A stretch of DNA of 64,000 nt from Tenuifilaceae bacterium CYCD (lineage in GTDB: Bacteria > Bacteroidota > Bacteroidia > Bacteroidales > Tenuifilaceae): NCBI GenBank assembly GCA_036322835.1, contig AP027304.1, forward strand, positions 3,100,001 through 3,164,000. The letters run 5' to 3'. Below are positions 11,101-20,110 of this stretch, in pieces (the first letter of the stretch is position 1; every line of letters begins with the position of its first letter). The translations under genes were made by a program, and so were the position numbers. The notes under the pieces were generated by a model that saw only the letters and a program-made list of their open reading frames with translations, did not search any database and had not been told where the DNA came from.

Positions 11101-12329
11101 GGTTCTATATATCTGGGGTTTAAGGCAATGATTGATCTTTCGATGGAAGGTTTTAAACCCGGATATTCATGAAGTGATAAATTATTAATGTCCCAACATT
11201 TAATGAATTCCCTTTCTCTAATATAATTAGTTGATACATTTTTCCCCATTTTATCAATAACAGATACTGACTTGCCATCGCCCGAGATGTAGGAAACCTG
11301 CTTATCAGCTATAGATGTTCCGCAGTTGTAAAGATAATTCCCCGTATAATCGTACACTTTCATAGCATTATCCCCGCTGTACACCCACCTTTTTTCATCG
11401 GGGAACTTCTTTGGATACCCACTGGACAGCGGATTCCCCAGTTCAAAATCAGGGGCTTTATGTTCCCTGATAATTGTTCCCTCCTCATCGATGGTAATTG
11501 AAGTGGCTCCGGCTGAAACGGGAACAAGGTGATAAGTCCCCTCGTCAACATTGATTATCATGGCCTCCGATTTCGCGGGGGGATCCTGTACGGGAACCGA
11601 AATCTGACCAGCGCAAAAATGTCCGTTAAACGAGGATGGGTAAAACGAGGCTTTCGGTTGAAGGTCGATCTTATAAGAGTTGATCTCAGTTCCTGTTTTC
11701 ACATTGTAAACGTTAAGAAACATTTCAGATGGCAGCACCTGTGTTCCATACCGTTGCCATTTTTTAAAGACAATAACCATTTTATCGGGTGCGTAAGGGA
11801 ACATCTTGTAGCAAATGTTATCCCGTGGATCTTCGGATTGCTTAACTAGTTTTACCGTATCAACGGGGTTCGCCTCGCTGTCCATGAAGAGCACATAGGC
11901 ATCGTTGAACCCGACAAGCGTTTTACTGTCCCAACTATATTTCAACTCATAGTATTTGGAGTATTCGTGATAAACATTAGCAACAAGGGTTCCATCGAGT
12001 TTCCATACTAGAATGTGCTTATCCCCCAGCATGGTTGCGATGCGTTGCCCATCGGGGCTTATAGCCACAGAGTTGATTTCATACTTATCATTTTCCTGCC
12101 TGGGTGGTAGAATTGTCCGGATCAGAACGCCATTCTGGTACCAGAGCTTAATATCGCCATTATCAGTCCCCGATACAAAATATTTCCCATCGGGAGTAAA
12201 GTCAATACAACTAGCTTTTTTTGAATGAGCCCTCTGAAAAACCATTTCGAGAGACTCTTTTTCCTGGGCAATGCAAATAATCGAATTTATCAGCAAAAGT
12301 TCAACTAAAAGAATAATGATCTTTTTCAT
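8181..12329 (-). CDS. WD40-caspase-FGE (SUMF1) fusion protein
   Basis: 1382 residues. A signal peptide (1-21, ending CIAQ) is followed by WD40 beta-propeller repeats up to about residue 720 (SPDGKYxxS-type motifs). A connecting beta domain leads into a caspase (peptidase C14) domain at about 850-1110, with H930 in AGHG and C982 in DACESG, so the dyad is intact. An EF-hand-like loop (DKNKNGIISTDEL) lies within it. Residues about 1135-1382 form an FGE-sulfatase/SUMF1-type domain (FDMGDNG, RLPTEAEWEYAA, GNVSEYCNDWYG, GFRLA). The signal peptide implies periplasmic or surface action; substrates are unknown. Between the catalytic Cys and the rest of the caspase fold is an insert encoded by intergenic-type repeats. 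Followed by its own terminator; no operon partner. Confidence 0.88.
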   Translation of the reverse strand: MKKIIILLVELLLINSIICIAQEKESLEMVFQRAHSKKASCIDFTPDGKYFVSGTDNGDIKLWYQNGVLIRTILPPRQENDKYEINSVAISPDGQRIATMLGDKHILVWKLDGTLVANVYHEYSKYYELKYSWDSKTLVGFNDAYVLFMDSEANPVDTVKLVKQSEDPRDNICYKMFPYAPDKMVIVFKKWQRYGTQVLPSEMFLNVYNVKTGTEINSYKIDLQPKASFYPSSFNGHFCAGQISVPVQDPPAKSEAMIINVDEGTYHLVPVSAGATSITIDEEGTIIREHKAPDFELGNPLSSGYPKKFPDEKRWVYSGDNAMKVYDYTGNYLYNCGTSIADKQVSYISGDGKSVSVIDKMGKNVSTNYIREREFIKCWDINNLSLHEYPGLKPSIERSIIALNPRYIEPNNVQYAYLTGNGYQFEFSTVNGNGQIVYKNPNALNFSFDFISWNDILSFSPNGTYLVSKVESALKTFDLQGNLIKEQDLTERWKPNYVDTRINFTKDGDSFLTLSNKGIIVWNRECKSALSITPKKLEKMGYDIDYIRAATISPDGSTLVFTYKNTMVFVNSEGEQIKVVPTPKLVFSFINIKYSPDGEYIVGVYNSTDILFIKPDGTEVKRLQGHDGAIKDFSFSQDGKYMVSTSTDQTVRFWNTTTNDQVILLSDDSDWIMFTPDGYYDASRNGGKFVGMTFGMNSFGIDQFAAKYNRPDILLKRMGMGSSELIAHFENQHKKRLRKMGLTEEQLAGDFHVPTATIKSTEIKDKQAALKVTLADDQFNLKRYNIFVNDVPLFGTYGKEIAGSNIDIDENVELTYGNNKIEVSCTNEKGAESYRALTYANYNKQTFGNLYFLAFGVSKYSNPALNLQYAEKDAKDLEKVLKSLKHSPYEQVYTKVLTNEQVTPEAIKEAKSFVAKAKPDDTFILFIAGHGMHDNDAEATYYYLTSNVDINNLKGTAANFETIEDLLQGIPPRNKLFLMDACESGEIDDETYENLSGFENLKGLGIASRGFKTTTSQSTINNQQSAKRTYLYQKDRYIYNDLARRSGAIVFSSSKGGELSYERSDIENGLFTEYIMKAFTTDEGDKNKNGIISTDELRDYVSTQVAKASNEFQHPVVDRDNIYQKFEFGLNTSGEYAELDSAKVKRLINFEMVPVAGGTFDMGDNGNWSIDAKPFHKVAVSDFLMGKYEVTQAQWRAIMGNNPSLNKGCDSCPVENVSWTEVQAFIGKLNNLTGKNYRLPTEAEWEYAAFEGNLNGRARGLSSVSGSADYNDQSNFAWFGQSKETNTHPVGQKGANKLGLYDMSGNVSEYCNDWYGETYYSVSPTDNPQGPATGNKKVIRGGCIYSTYLNIIDRESAKPEDKKESYESQLNGFRLALSHQNK
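9254..9351. repeat. Intergenic-type repeats embedded in frame in the caspase gene
   Basis: Three repeat motifs lie side by side inside the coding sequence. A 7-nt period repeat (gattgtt x4) is at about 9255-9282. A 16-bp palindrome GTGGTTTTAAAACCAC is at 9289-9304. A 15-bp perfect inverted repeat AACCTTTCAGGTTTT/AAAACCTGAAAGGTT with a 1-nt centre is at 9320-9350. All stay in frame and encode a low-complexity insert (ENLSGFENLKG ... STINNQQSA) just after the catalytic cysteine. Confidence 0.8.
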
Positions 12330-12503
12330 AGTTTTTGATATTTTATAAATTAAATACGTTTGTTCGATTTCTGTAAAGAGTGATTTAATGGGGTGAAGAA
12401 TTTTAGGTATACTATATTCTGAAAATAAAACAATAATTAAATGTAATGAAAATTTTAAAATGACTTATATAATCTTGAACATTTAGATATAGATATGAAT
12501 GAG

Positions 12504-12531
12504 AAAAGCGTAGCCATTCGACTACGCTTTT
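12504..12531 (-). terminator. Intrinsic terminator of the tricorn-like protease gene
   Basis: A 10-bp stem (AAAAGCGTAG / CTACGCTTTT) with an 8-nt loop, 20 bp past the stop codon. The stem closely matches the terminator at 8130-8158. Confidence 0.75.
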
Positions 12532-12550
12532 GCAACAGAATTATGCAAAA

Positions 12551-15500
12551 CTATTTCTTCATCAATTCTTTTACGGCTGCTTCAATTTGCTGGTCGTGAC
12601 CCGATGATAAAACATCCTGTTCATTGCGAACCTTAATATCGGGTTCCATTTGGTTATTCTCGCAGAATTTTCCATCAGGGGTAAGCCATCCACCCATTGG
12701 AATTCCAAAGTATAGCGTTGGATCAATTTGGCTTTCCCACCATACAAATGTTCCTGTGCCAGGAACCGGCATCCCCAATGTTTTACCTACACCTTTTAGC
12801 TTATATGCAACAGGGAATAGGTGTGCGTCGGAGTAGTTACTTTCGCCCATTAGCACGATGGAAGGTTTGATCCATTTGCTTTCGGGTTCGTACCCAACGT
12901 GTTGGCCATGGGGTATGATGTCGATATACTTTTTGCCATTCAAAAAATCCGATAGCAGTTCGTGGATGTTTCCACCGCCATTAAAGCGGGTATCAATAAT
13001 GATTGCATCCTTTCCAATGTTACGTCCTAGTGCTTCCTCAAAAACAGTGCGCATGCTGGCGTCGTCCATCGATCGAACATGAATATATCCAATTTTACCA
13101 TTCGATAGTTGATCTACTTCCTTACGGCGATTATCAACCCAACGCTTGTAGAGCAATTCGCTTTCTGTACCCGTTGATATTGGCTTAACTGTTTCTTCCC
13201 AGCGTTTATTGGTTGCTGGATCGTAAACAGATAGGAGGGTAGTCTTATCAATTTTTCTGTTGAGCAGCTGATAAAAATCTATTGAGTCGGGACTTTGTCC
13301 ATCAATCATTTCGATAATGATTCCTGCCTGAATTTTTGATGATGCTTTATCTACGGGGCCACCATTTATTACTTCGGCAACTCTTAGCCCTTTTCCCTGA
13401 TAGTTGTAATCGTAGAACAAACCAAGCGAAGCCGTTCTATCGGAAGTTGGATCGTAATTCCAGTAGCCTCCACCAGTATGCGATGCGTTTAACTCGCCTA
13501 GCATCTCGCTGAGTATCTCTGCAAAATCATAGTTGTTATTGATGTATGGAAGGAATTGTTTGTAATTGCTGTAGTAGTAGTCCCAGTCAACTCCGTGAAG
13601 GTTTTCAACGTAAAATTTCTCCTTAACCAAACGCCATGCGTGATCGAATATGTAGTTTCTTTCGGCATTCTGGTTGAGAACCATTTCTCCATTAGTTTTT
13701 AGCGGTTCCGATTTGCCCGATTCTGTCTCAATCTTAATGGCTTTGCCATTGGCAAGAATGAAAATGAATTTACCATCGGATGATAGTTCCATATTTACGT
13801 TTCTAACACCAAGTTTTGAGAGCAATTTGGTTTCTTTGGTACGGAGTTCGGTTACCCAAAGGTCGTTACCGTTGTCAAAAACGGTTAAGTAGTATAGTTT
13901 CTCTCCATCCTTCGATAGAATCCAATCGCCAATGGAAGAGGTGTAAGTAGTTAAGCGTTTCTTCCGATCAGTTAGATTGGTGAAATCAACTATAATTGGT
14001 TTAAGGGTGTCTTCCTTGGCTTTATCTTTTTTGTCCTTTTTATCATTTGCTTTGTCTTTACCTTTTTCCTCGGCATCCTTTTTGTCCTTATCTTCCTGTT
14101 CCTTTACTACTGCATACTCTTCTTTAGATAGGTTGGAGCGATCAAATGCATCCTTGGTAAAGTACATTGCATAAACATTTCCACTGGTAGGATATCCTGC
14201 TTGACTAAAGTTGCCTTCTCTATCCGAACCCCAAATCATCATTTTGCCTTCCAATCCCCATTTGGGACCATAATCGTTGTATCCGCTTAACGTAAGATTA
14301 TGTATTTCACTTTTACCATCGGCGGCAATAAGACCAACCTCGGGAGTCATAACACGCTCGGGAAGACCAAATTGAACCAAGAACCACTTTCCATCGGGTG
14401 ACCATGTGTAGTACTGATCGCCATCGGCATAGGAGTAATTCTTATCGGCAGTCATGATGGTACGAATCTGTTTCGATTCAAGGTTGATAACCTTAAGCAT
14501 AACGCGATTTTCGAGGTATGAAACCTCTTTACCATCGGGCGAAAAACTTGGTTGAAATTCTTCGGCATTGGTTGTAACTACAGGCTCTTCCTTTTGCAAT
14601 GTTGAAAGGTAGAAATAGGGTTCTTCTTTTCGAACTATCGATGTAGTGTAAATATTCCAGTTGTTGTCTTTTTCTGCTGCATATAAAAGTTTTTTGCCAT
14701 CGGGACTAAAACTAACATTACGTTCTTGCCAAGGTGTGTTCGTAATGCGTTTTGTGATACCTCCATCAATGCTCGATACAAATATCTCACCCCTGAATAC
14801 ATAGGCAAATTCTTTACCATTGGGCGATAGTTTTGCTTCGGAGAAATCATCATTAACAGGGATGATCTTCTCGGTAGGAGTTCTGCCATCGTTGGCAATA
14901 CTTATATTAACCTTTTGCGGTTCGCTTCCGGGTTGTAATGTGTACACCTCGCCATTGAAACTGAAACAGAGTGTGTTGTTGTTTGAACAGGTAAGGAAAC
15001 GAACTGGGTTTTTTGTGAATGAAGTTAATGCTTGATTCTTTGATGGATCGGTTAATGAACTCTTATAAACATTAAAAGAGCCATTCTGCTCGCTTAAATA
15101 GTAATAGTCGTTGTTATTCGAGTCGAAAACGGGGTTTCTATCCTCGCCATTGAACTGCGTCAGTTGTGTGTACTTCTTTGTGTTGAGATCAAAAGTCCAA
15201 ATGTCGTGTGCAATTGATGAGGTGTGGTGTTTTCTCCAAAGATTCTCGTATCCCTTAACATCATCGAAAATTATTTTATCGCCAGTTCTGTTGAATGTTG
15301 CATTGAGCGCTGGTGTTGCAATGATTTGAGTTACTTTTCCGCCTTTTACTGGAACGCTATACAGCTCATTTATTAGCGATATGGGAAATTGCGCATTGGT
15401 TGCCAGATCTTGACGGTAAGCCGAAAAGATTACCGATTTGCTATCGGCCGTAAAATTCGAAGGTGTTTCGTTTCCGGAGTGGAAGGTAAGTCGCTTGGCT

Positions 15501-15796
15501 TCGCCACCGGTTGATGGCATAACAAAAACATCAAAGTTACCATAACGGTCCGATGCAAAGGCTATACTATTACCATCGTGGCTCCATACCGGACAATAAT
15601 CGTAGGAGTCGCTAATAGTTAAAGGTATTGCCGTTCCTCCGGTTGAAGGAACCGAGTATATATCACCTTTGTAGGTGAAGAGAATGGTTTTCCCATCGGG
15701 CGATATGGCTGTGTACCGAAGCCATAAGGGATTACTCTGCCCAAAGGCATTTATTGCCATCATTGCGACAATAAGAAGAGTGCAGATCTTTTTCAT
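12551..15796 (-). CDS. Tricorn-type S41 protease with beta-propellers and PDZ
   Basis: 1081 residues. Signal peptide 1-19 (ending AFGQ). Residues about 20-560 form WD40-like/PD40 propeller blades (SPDGKxxxY motifs). A very Lys/Asp/Glu-rich linker (about 570-600) and a second short propeller follow. Next come a tricorn core domain, a PDZ domain (about 800-870) and an S41 peptidase domain. The tricorn catalytic set can be placed: S772-H773 (ASHTGG), S989-D990 (NYSDAH) and E1051 (MEPDI). Tricorn proteases trim peptides released by other proteases; the signal peptide places this one in the periplasm. Monocistronic, with a terminator after it. The charged linker is the main oddity. Confidence 0.9.
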   Translation of the reverse strand: MKKICTLLIVAMMAINAFGQSNPLWLRYTAISPDGKTILFTYKGDIYSVPSTGGTAIPLTISDSYDYCPVWSHDGNSIAFASDRYGNFDVFVMPSTGGEAKRLTFHSGNETPSNFTADSKSVIFSAYRQDLATNAQFPISLINELYSVPVKGGKVTQIIATPALNATFNRTGDKIIFDDVKGYENLWRKHHTSSIAHDIWTFDLNTKKYTQLTQFNGEDRNPVFDSNNNDYYYLSEQNGSFNVYKSSLTDPSKNQALTSFTKNPVRFLTCSNNNTLCFSFNGEVYTLQPGSEPQKVNISIANDGRTPTEKIIPVNDDFSEAKLSPNGKEFAYVFRGEIFVSSIDGGITKRITNTPWQERNVSFSPDGKKLLYAAEKDNNWNIYTTSIVRKEEPYFYLSTLQKEEPVVTTNAEEFQPSFSPDGKEVSYLENRVMLKVINLESKQIRTIMTADKNYSYADGDQYYTWSPDGKWFLVQFGLPERVMTPEVGLIAADGKSEIHNLTLSGYNDYGPKWGLEGKMMIWGSDREGNFSQAGYPTSGNVYAMYFTKDAFDRSNLSKEEYAVVKEQEDKDKKDAEEKGKDKANDKKDKKDKAKEDTLKPIIVDFTNLTDRKKRLTTYTSSIGDWILSKDGEKLYYLTVFDNGNDLWVTELRTKETKLLSKLGVRNVNMELSSDGKFIFILANGKAIKIETESGKSEPLKTNGEMVLNQNAERNYIFDHAWRLVKEKFYVENLHGVDWDYYYSNYKQFLPYINNNYDFAEILSEMLGELNASHTGGGYWNYDPTSDRTASLGLFYDYNYQGKGLRVAEVINGGPVDKASSKIQAGIIIEMIDGQSPDSIDFYQLLNRKIDKTTLLSVYDPATNKRWEETVKPISTGTESELLYKRWVDNRRKEVDQLSNGKIGYIHVRSMDDASMRTVFEEALGRNIGKDAIIIDTRFNGGGNIHELLSDFLNGKKYIDIIPHGQHVGYEPESKWIKPSIVLMGESNYSDAHLFPVAYKLKGVGKTLGMPVPGTGTFVWWESQIDPTLYFGIPMGGWLTPDGKFCENNQMEPDIKVRNEQDVLSSGHDQQIEAAVKELMKK

Positions 15797-15924
15797 TTTT
15801 ATCTATTTAAGTTAAAAGAAGTGGGTTTAGATGATTTGTATTTGGATAAATTTTAGCCGTAATAGTTTACTCATTCTTAGAATTATAAATTTGAAAAGTG
15901 ACTTAAGGTAGAAAATAATTCTCG

Positions 15925-15982
15925 AAAAAAGACGATTTTTTTGAGAGATTGTTGCACCATATGTGGCATCGGCGTCTTTTTT
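15925..15982 (-). terminator. Possible terminator with long loop
   Basis: AAAAAAGACG at 15925-15934 pairs with CGTCTTTTTT at 15973-15982 across a 38-nt loop that holds a smaller TGCACCATATGTGGCA-like hairpin. It lies downstream of the 16103-17608 gene on the minus strand. The rest of the 306-bp gap before the tricorn gene shows no gene. Confidence 0.45.
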
Positions 15983-16102
15983 TAAGAATATTATGTTTTG
16001 TGTGAATGAGTTCTCTGAAATATAGGTAATTGTAAAGCATTCAAAAAAAACTGTCACAGATTTACCCTGCAACAGCATTTACAAATAGTATAAAGCGATG
16101 AG

Positions 16103-17608
16103 TTAATCGAGCCTATCAGTATCCCAAGTGCTGTAGGTATACTCGTTAAAGCCCACTTTGTCAATTCGCATCCATTGCGACTTAATATGGTAACCATCAT
16201 CCTCAATTGTGCTACGGGTACTAATAATCTTAACTATTGAGGTTGAATTACTCCGGTAAGCGTCTATATGGTCATCCATCCGTAATTCGTACATAAACCA
16301 GAGCTGGTCTATATCGCTTTTGATATGCTTACTATCTACCTGATCCTTGCTAGTGGTTGTGAGCTTCTTCATTTCGGCGATAGTATTGCGGTATTTCTCT
16401 TCAATCCAGTAACGTTTAGTTAGTTTTACCGTTTCAAACCTTGAGTTAACCATTTGAAGTGTTTCCTTGGGAAAACTTTCGTTTCTAATTTTGAAAAGAA
16501 ATTCAATGTCGTCAATAGTGTTAATCACGAATTCCTTTACATTGTTTGAGTATTTCCCATTTAAGTACTCTAAAATAGTTTCGTTTGATATTCCACTTTT
16601 GCGGGCTTTATTGTACTCCAGAATAATATCGGCATCAATTAAACTGTCCAGTTTTTTGTTGAGCAAGGCTATGGTTTCTTTATCATCATTATTCTGTAAT
16701 AGTTCTTGAACTTTTTCCTTGCTAGAGTATGTTGCGATTATGTAATCCTTAAGAGCTAAAGGATATTTCCCTTTTATAATGGACAATTCCTCTTTCTTGC
16801 TAATTTTTACCTTTTTGCAAAGGGCATCAATTATTTCCTGCAATTTTGTGGAATAGAGGAGATCAATAATGTCATCACGGTTCGAGAGTGATTCAATGGC
16901 CGCAATTTTTATTTGATCCGGATAATTCCCTTTTACTATATCCTTAAGTTGTGGGGCATTTTCGTCGAATTGTTTTACCGCGTAAAGTTGCGTTTTAGCG
17001 CTATTCTCTGCCGATAGGAATGTGTTAAGTATTGCAATTCTATTATCAGTCCAGTCCTGAAGATGTGCAGAATCAAGCTCCGATTTAAAATCAATAATCA
17101 TTTTAAGGGCGGCCAGCCTAATCGATTCTTGTTTGTCGGTGGTGGATATCTCTTTTAGTTTAGGGTAGTTGCCCTTAAAGTTTTGGAGTATCAGCAAGCG
17201 TTGTTCCTGATTATTCTCTGTTTTAAATGTTTTCTCTATTATGCTATTTTTATTCAACAGCCAGTTATTCTGAATTTTTTTTATGGAATCTAAGAACGGA
17301 CGGTTTTGGTAGGGGCGGATTAGGAAGAAGTTTAATAGAGCCGTTGTAACAACCGCTGCAACCGCAATGATTAATAAAATATAGCTAATGGGCACATCTC
17401 TTAAAAACAAATTGTAAAACATTACCGCTAGGATAAAATAAAGACAAGCAAAGCCAAATATTCCCCATCCCCATTCAATTCCATCGGTTCGTCTATAGGC
17501 CTTCCACTCTTTTTTTCTGAAGTAGCCACAGCGCTCGCAATAAAATTCGTTCTCGAGTTTCTTTGTTCTTAATCCGCATTGTGGACAATTAATAATACTA
17601 TTACTCAT
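16103..17608 (-). CDS. Zinc-ribbon membrane protein with HEAT-like repeats
   Basis: 501 residues, not a family I recognise by name. The N-terminus is a zinc ribbon (CPQCG near residue 9 and CERCGYF near residue 29). Two transmembrane segments follow at about 50-70 and 78-98. The remaining 400 residues are helical, with a recurring motif of the form KGNYPxxxKxxAIxxI (seen at least four times), which suggests HEAT/armadillo-like repeats. The C-terminal ~80 residues are more beta-like and end in a WDTDRLD tail. Likely an inner-membrane protein with a cytoplasmic zinc ribbon. It sits 169 bp downstream of the 17778-19028 gene in the same orientation. Confidence 0.75.
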   Translation of the reverse strand: MSNSIINCPQCGLRTKKLENEFYCERCGYFRKKEWKAYRRTDGIEWGWGIFGFACLYFILAVMFYNLFLRDVPISYILLIIAVAAVVTTALLNFFLIRPYQNRPFLDSIKKIQNNWLLNKNSIIEKTFKTENNQEQRLLILQNFKGNYPKLKEISTTDKQESIRLAALKMIIDFKSELDSAHLQDWTDNRIAILNTFLSAENSAKTQLYAVKQFDENAPQLKDIVKGNYPDQIKIAAIESLSNRDDIIDLLYSTKLQEIIDALCKKVKISKKEELSIIKGKYPLALKDYIIATYSSKEKVQELLQNNDDKETIALLNKKLDSLIDADIILEYNKARKSGISNETILEYLNGKYSNNVKEFVINTIDDIEFLFKIRNESFPKETLQMVNSRFETVKLTKRYWIEEKYRNTIAEMKKLTTTSKDQVDSKHIKSDIDQLWFMYELRMDDHIDAYRSNSTSIVKIISTRSTIEDDGYHIKSQWMRIDKVGFNEYTYSTWDTDRLD

Positions 17609-17777
17609 GGTGGTTTTGTATTTAATATTAAAGATTACGTGTTTGCACTTCCAGAGTAGTGCTAATTATTTATAAAGTAGTGTAAATGTATTAATATTTA
17701 AAATTTCTAGTATCTGAAATATAATGGTTTATATATGCTATGTCTTTTAATGGAAACATGGAGTTGCTAGCGAAACA

Positions 17778-19028
17778 TTATTTCCTGAGAACCTGAAAAA
17801 CATTGTTCCAAAAATTGCTATCGCGGTAAAGCGTAAGCATTTTATCGTCAATAAACCAATCGGGAGTATTGCTGATTTCGTCTAGCCTTGGCTTATCTGA
17901 GAACTCTCTATTCAGAAGATGCCATTGAATACATACAATCTCTATTTTGTCAGTGTTAGATTTTAGCAGCTCCGGGTTGATTCTTACAAGGGCATCACCT
18001 AATTCTTTCTGAGATTCAGGTAATAAATCCGAAATTTTGGTGTCTCCATTGGTTGCTCCAACAGCGTAGTATGCTTGGCGTTTTTTCTCTGCATCGGTCA
18101 TTGCTGCAAGTTCAGCCTTTAGTTTTTCTATTTGCGATTTGTTTAAGGCGATGCTAGTTTCAAAAGCATTTTCACCTATGTTATCCTCTTTGTTGAAGTT
18201 TTGGATGGTGGTTAACGTTTCCTCGTAAGTTTTTTTCAACTCTTCGGCGGCATTCTTATCGTATTTCAGTAGTTCGTTGTATGTACGTTCAAACTCCTCC
18301 TTCTGCTTTTTCTTTGCATCATTACTTGTGAGATTATCAACATCGTCGATGTACTTCTCTTTGTCTTTTTGATCATCATTGATTTTCTGCTCCCAGTAGG
18401 CAATCAGCGTATGGATGTATTCCTCCTGCGAAACTGGAACGAAGAGCGGTTTCCCTGAAAAGTTGATTATGGTTACCTCTTGCCGATTGGTTGCATAAAC
18501 TGGATAGCTGCAAAAATTATCTACTTTTTTGGGACAAGGATATATATCGGCGATGATAGGATCGCCAGCAATTTTGCTTGGATTGTTAAGAAATAAGTAA
18601 AAACCCGAATTAATATTAAAATCGGCAATGGGCTCTCCATCTATTTTATAGTAAGGTGCAATTGTAAATTGAAGCGATGCAACTATTCTTTTCTCATTGT
18701 TATTTGTGCTGTATCTATTAGCATCATCAATCCATTTGGTGATATTAACCTCGAACCCCACGGGCGGATTTAATATTTTATGAGTAGCCAGTGCATTTGT
18801 AAATTCCTGAAGTTTCGTTTCGTATAATTTGATAATGTTTTTAGGAAGAGTGCTTACTAAATCTTCATCGTAGGCATTTGTAAGGTTGATTTTCCCTTTG
18901 GCTTGAGGTAGTAGTTCGTTTCTTTCGTTTCTTTCGTTGTCATTTGTTGCTGTGTAATCATCGTTTTGGGCAAGCAAAATGCTTGTTGTTAAAAGATAAA
19001 TTGACAACATTAGCAGTAATTTTTTCAT
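17778..19028 (-). CDS. Secreted coiled-coil protein of unknown function
   Basis: 416 residues. Signal peptide 1-21 (ending LLAQ), so periplasmic or outer-envelope. Residues about 35-210 look like a mixed alpha/beta domain with paired aromatic and cysteine residues (CPKKVDNFCSYPVY). Residues about 210-330 are highly charged and helical (runs of K/E/D/N), likely a coiled coil. The C-terminal part ends DRDNFWNNVFQVLRK-like. I do not recognise the family. The neighbour downstream (16103-17608) is also an unknown envelope protein and the two could be co-transcribed. Confidence 0.75.
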   Translation of the reverse strand: MKKLLLMLSIYLLTTSILLAQNDDYTATNDNERNERNELLPQAKGKINLTNAYDEDLVSTLPKNIIKLYETKLQEFTNALATHKILNPPVGFEVNITKWIDDANRYSTNNNEKRIVASLQFTIAPYYKIDGEPIADFNINSGFYLFLNNPSKIAGDPIIADIYPCPKKVDNFCSYPVYATNRQEVTIINFSGKPLFVPVSQEEYIHTLIAYWEQKINDDQKDKEKYIDDVDNLTSNDAKKKQKEEFERTYNELLKYDKNAAEELKKTYEETLTTIQNFNKEDNIGENAFETSIALNKSQIEKLKAELAAMTDAEKKRQAYYAVGATNGDTKISDLLPESQKELGDALVRINPELLKSNTDKIEIVCIQWHLLNREFSDKPRLDEISNTPDWFIDDKMLTLYRDSNFWNNVFQVLRK

Positions 19029-19149
19029 ATAGATTATAGGGTTAGCATTAAATTTTGAATTAGTACAAATACACTTTGCAATATTCAGAAACTCTGAAAC
19101 TGAAAATTAAGTATAAACATACTAAAAACTTAAATATATTTTATAAAGC

Positions 19150-19181
19150 AAACGAGTCAGATAATATTACCTGACTCGTTT
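19150..19181 (-). terminator. Intrinsic terminator of the por operon
   Basis: An 11-bp perfect stem (AAACGAGTCAG / CTGACTCGTTT) with a 10-nt loop, 9 bp past the porB stop. Confidence 0.85.
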
Positions 19182-19189
19182 ATTTTGGA

Positions 19190-20110
19190 TTATTCCTTAT
19201 TTGCCCAGTTTTTTCGCATCCGTTCCCATTTCATATCTCGGTGCTGAATTACCTTCTCGATATCAGCATCGGTTAGATGTTTAAATCTTCCTTGCTTGGT
19301 TAGGTATTCCTTTACCGATTTAAATTCCTTTGGATTCTTATTCAAAGTAAATTTACCATTCTCATATTCGGCAAGGAAAATCAATCCACAATCCACCGCT
19401 TCTTTGGCAATTTCAATTGTAGTATGTGTAGGAGTTCCCCATCCTGTTGGACACGATGCAAATACATGAATAAAACTGGCTCCCTTAATATGCTTGGCCT
19501 TATTTACCTTATTGATAAAATCCTGTGGGTAACCTATGCTTGCAGTGGCTGCATACTTAATATCGTGTGCAGCAACAATCTCGAACAGGTTTTTCTTGTT
19601 GGTACTACTTCCATGTATGTTTTTACCTGCCGGAGTAGTGGTGGTTTGAGTTCCGTATGGAGTTAGTCCACTTTTCTGAATACCTGTATTCATGTATGCC
19701 TCGTTATCGTAACAAATGTACAGGACATCGTCATCCCGATCTATCATTCCAGATAGAGCCTGAAGGCCTATGTCGGCAGTTCCTCCATCGCCAGCAAAGC
19801 AAACGGTTTTAAAATCTTTCTGACCCAAAGCTTTTGCTCCTGCAGCAATGCCTGCAGCCATACTAGCAACACCCGGGAAAGTTGTGATTATTGAGTTATT
19901 CTTAAATGCCATCTGTGGAAAGATAAAACCAACAGCAGCCATACATCCAGCGGGAAGCGTAGAGTAGGTTCGTTCTCCCAATACTTTTAACGCTAGGCGA
20001 ACGGCAACGCTACCACCACAGCCCGCGCAGGCTTTATGTCCGTAAAAGAACTCCTGTTCTGTCATGTTTTTAGGAGTTACTCTTGGGATATCGATAGTTT
20101 GATTAGTCAT
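19190..20110 (-). CDS. porB: Pyruvate:ferredoxin oxidoreductase beta subunit
   Basis: 306 residues. Beta subunit of the four-subunit 2-oxoacid:ferredoxin oxidoreductase, which binds thiamine diphosphate and one [4Fe-4S] cluster and decarboxylates pyruvate to acetyl-CoA with reduction of ferredoxin. The TPP motif GDGG (107-110) with NEAYMNTG (136-143) is clear. C28, C31 (CAGCGG), C56 (PAGC) and C220 (ASCPTG) match the expected cluster ligands. The start is set at 20110, where ATG overlaps the porA stop by 8 bp (ATGACTAA), a translational-coupling arrangement. An in-frame upstream start would lie deep inside porA. Last gene of porG-porD-porA-porB. Confidence 0.92.
   Translation of the reverse strand: MTNQTIDIPRVTPKNMTEQEFFYGHKACAGCGGSVAVRLALKVLGERTYSTLPAGCMAAVGFIFPQMAFKNNSIITTFPGVASMAAGIAAGAKALGQKDFKTVCFAGDGGTADIGLQALSGMIDRDDDVLYICYDNEAYMNTGIQKSGLTPYGTQTTTTPAGKNIHGSSTNKKNLFEIVAAHDIKYAATASIGYPQDFINKVNKAKHIKGASFIHVFASCPTGWGTPTHTTIEIAKEAVDCGLIFLAEYENGKFTLNKNPKEFKSVKEYLTKQGRFKHLTDADIEKVIQHRDMKWERMRKNWANKE

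Noticed and set aside
15827-16078. 83-residue minus-strand frame between two genes
   Set aside because: Overlaps the likely terminator of the upstream gene, has low-complexity composition and no recognisable features.
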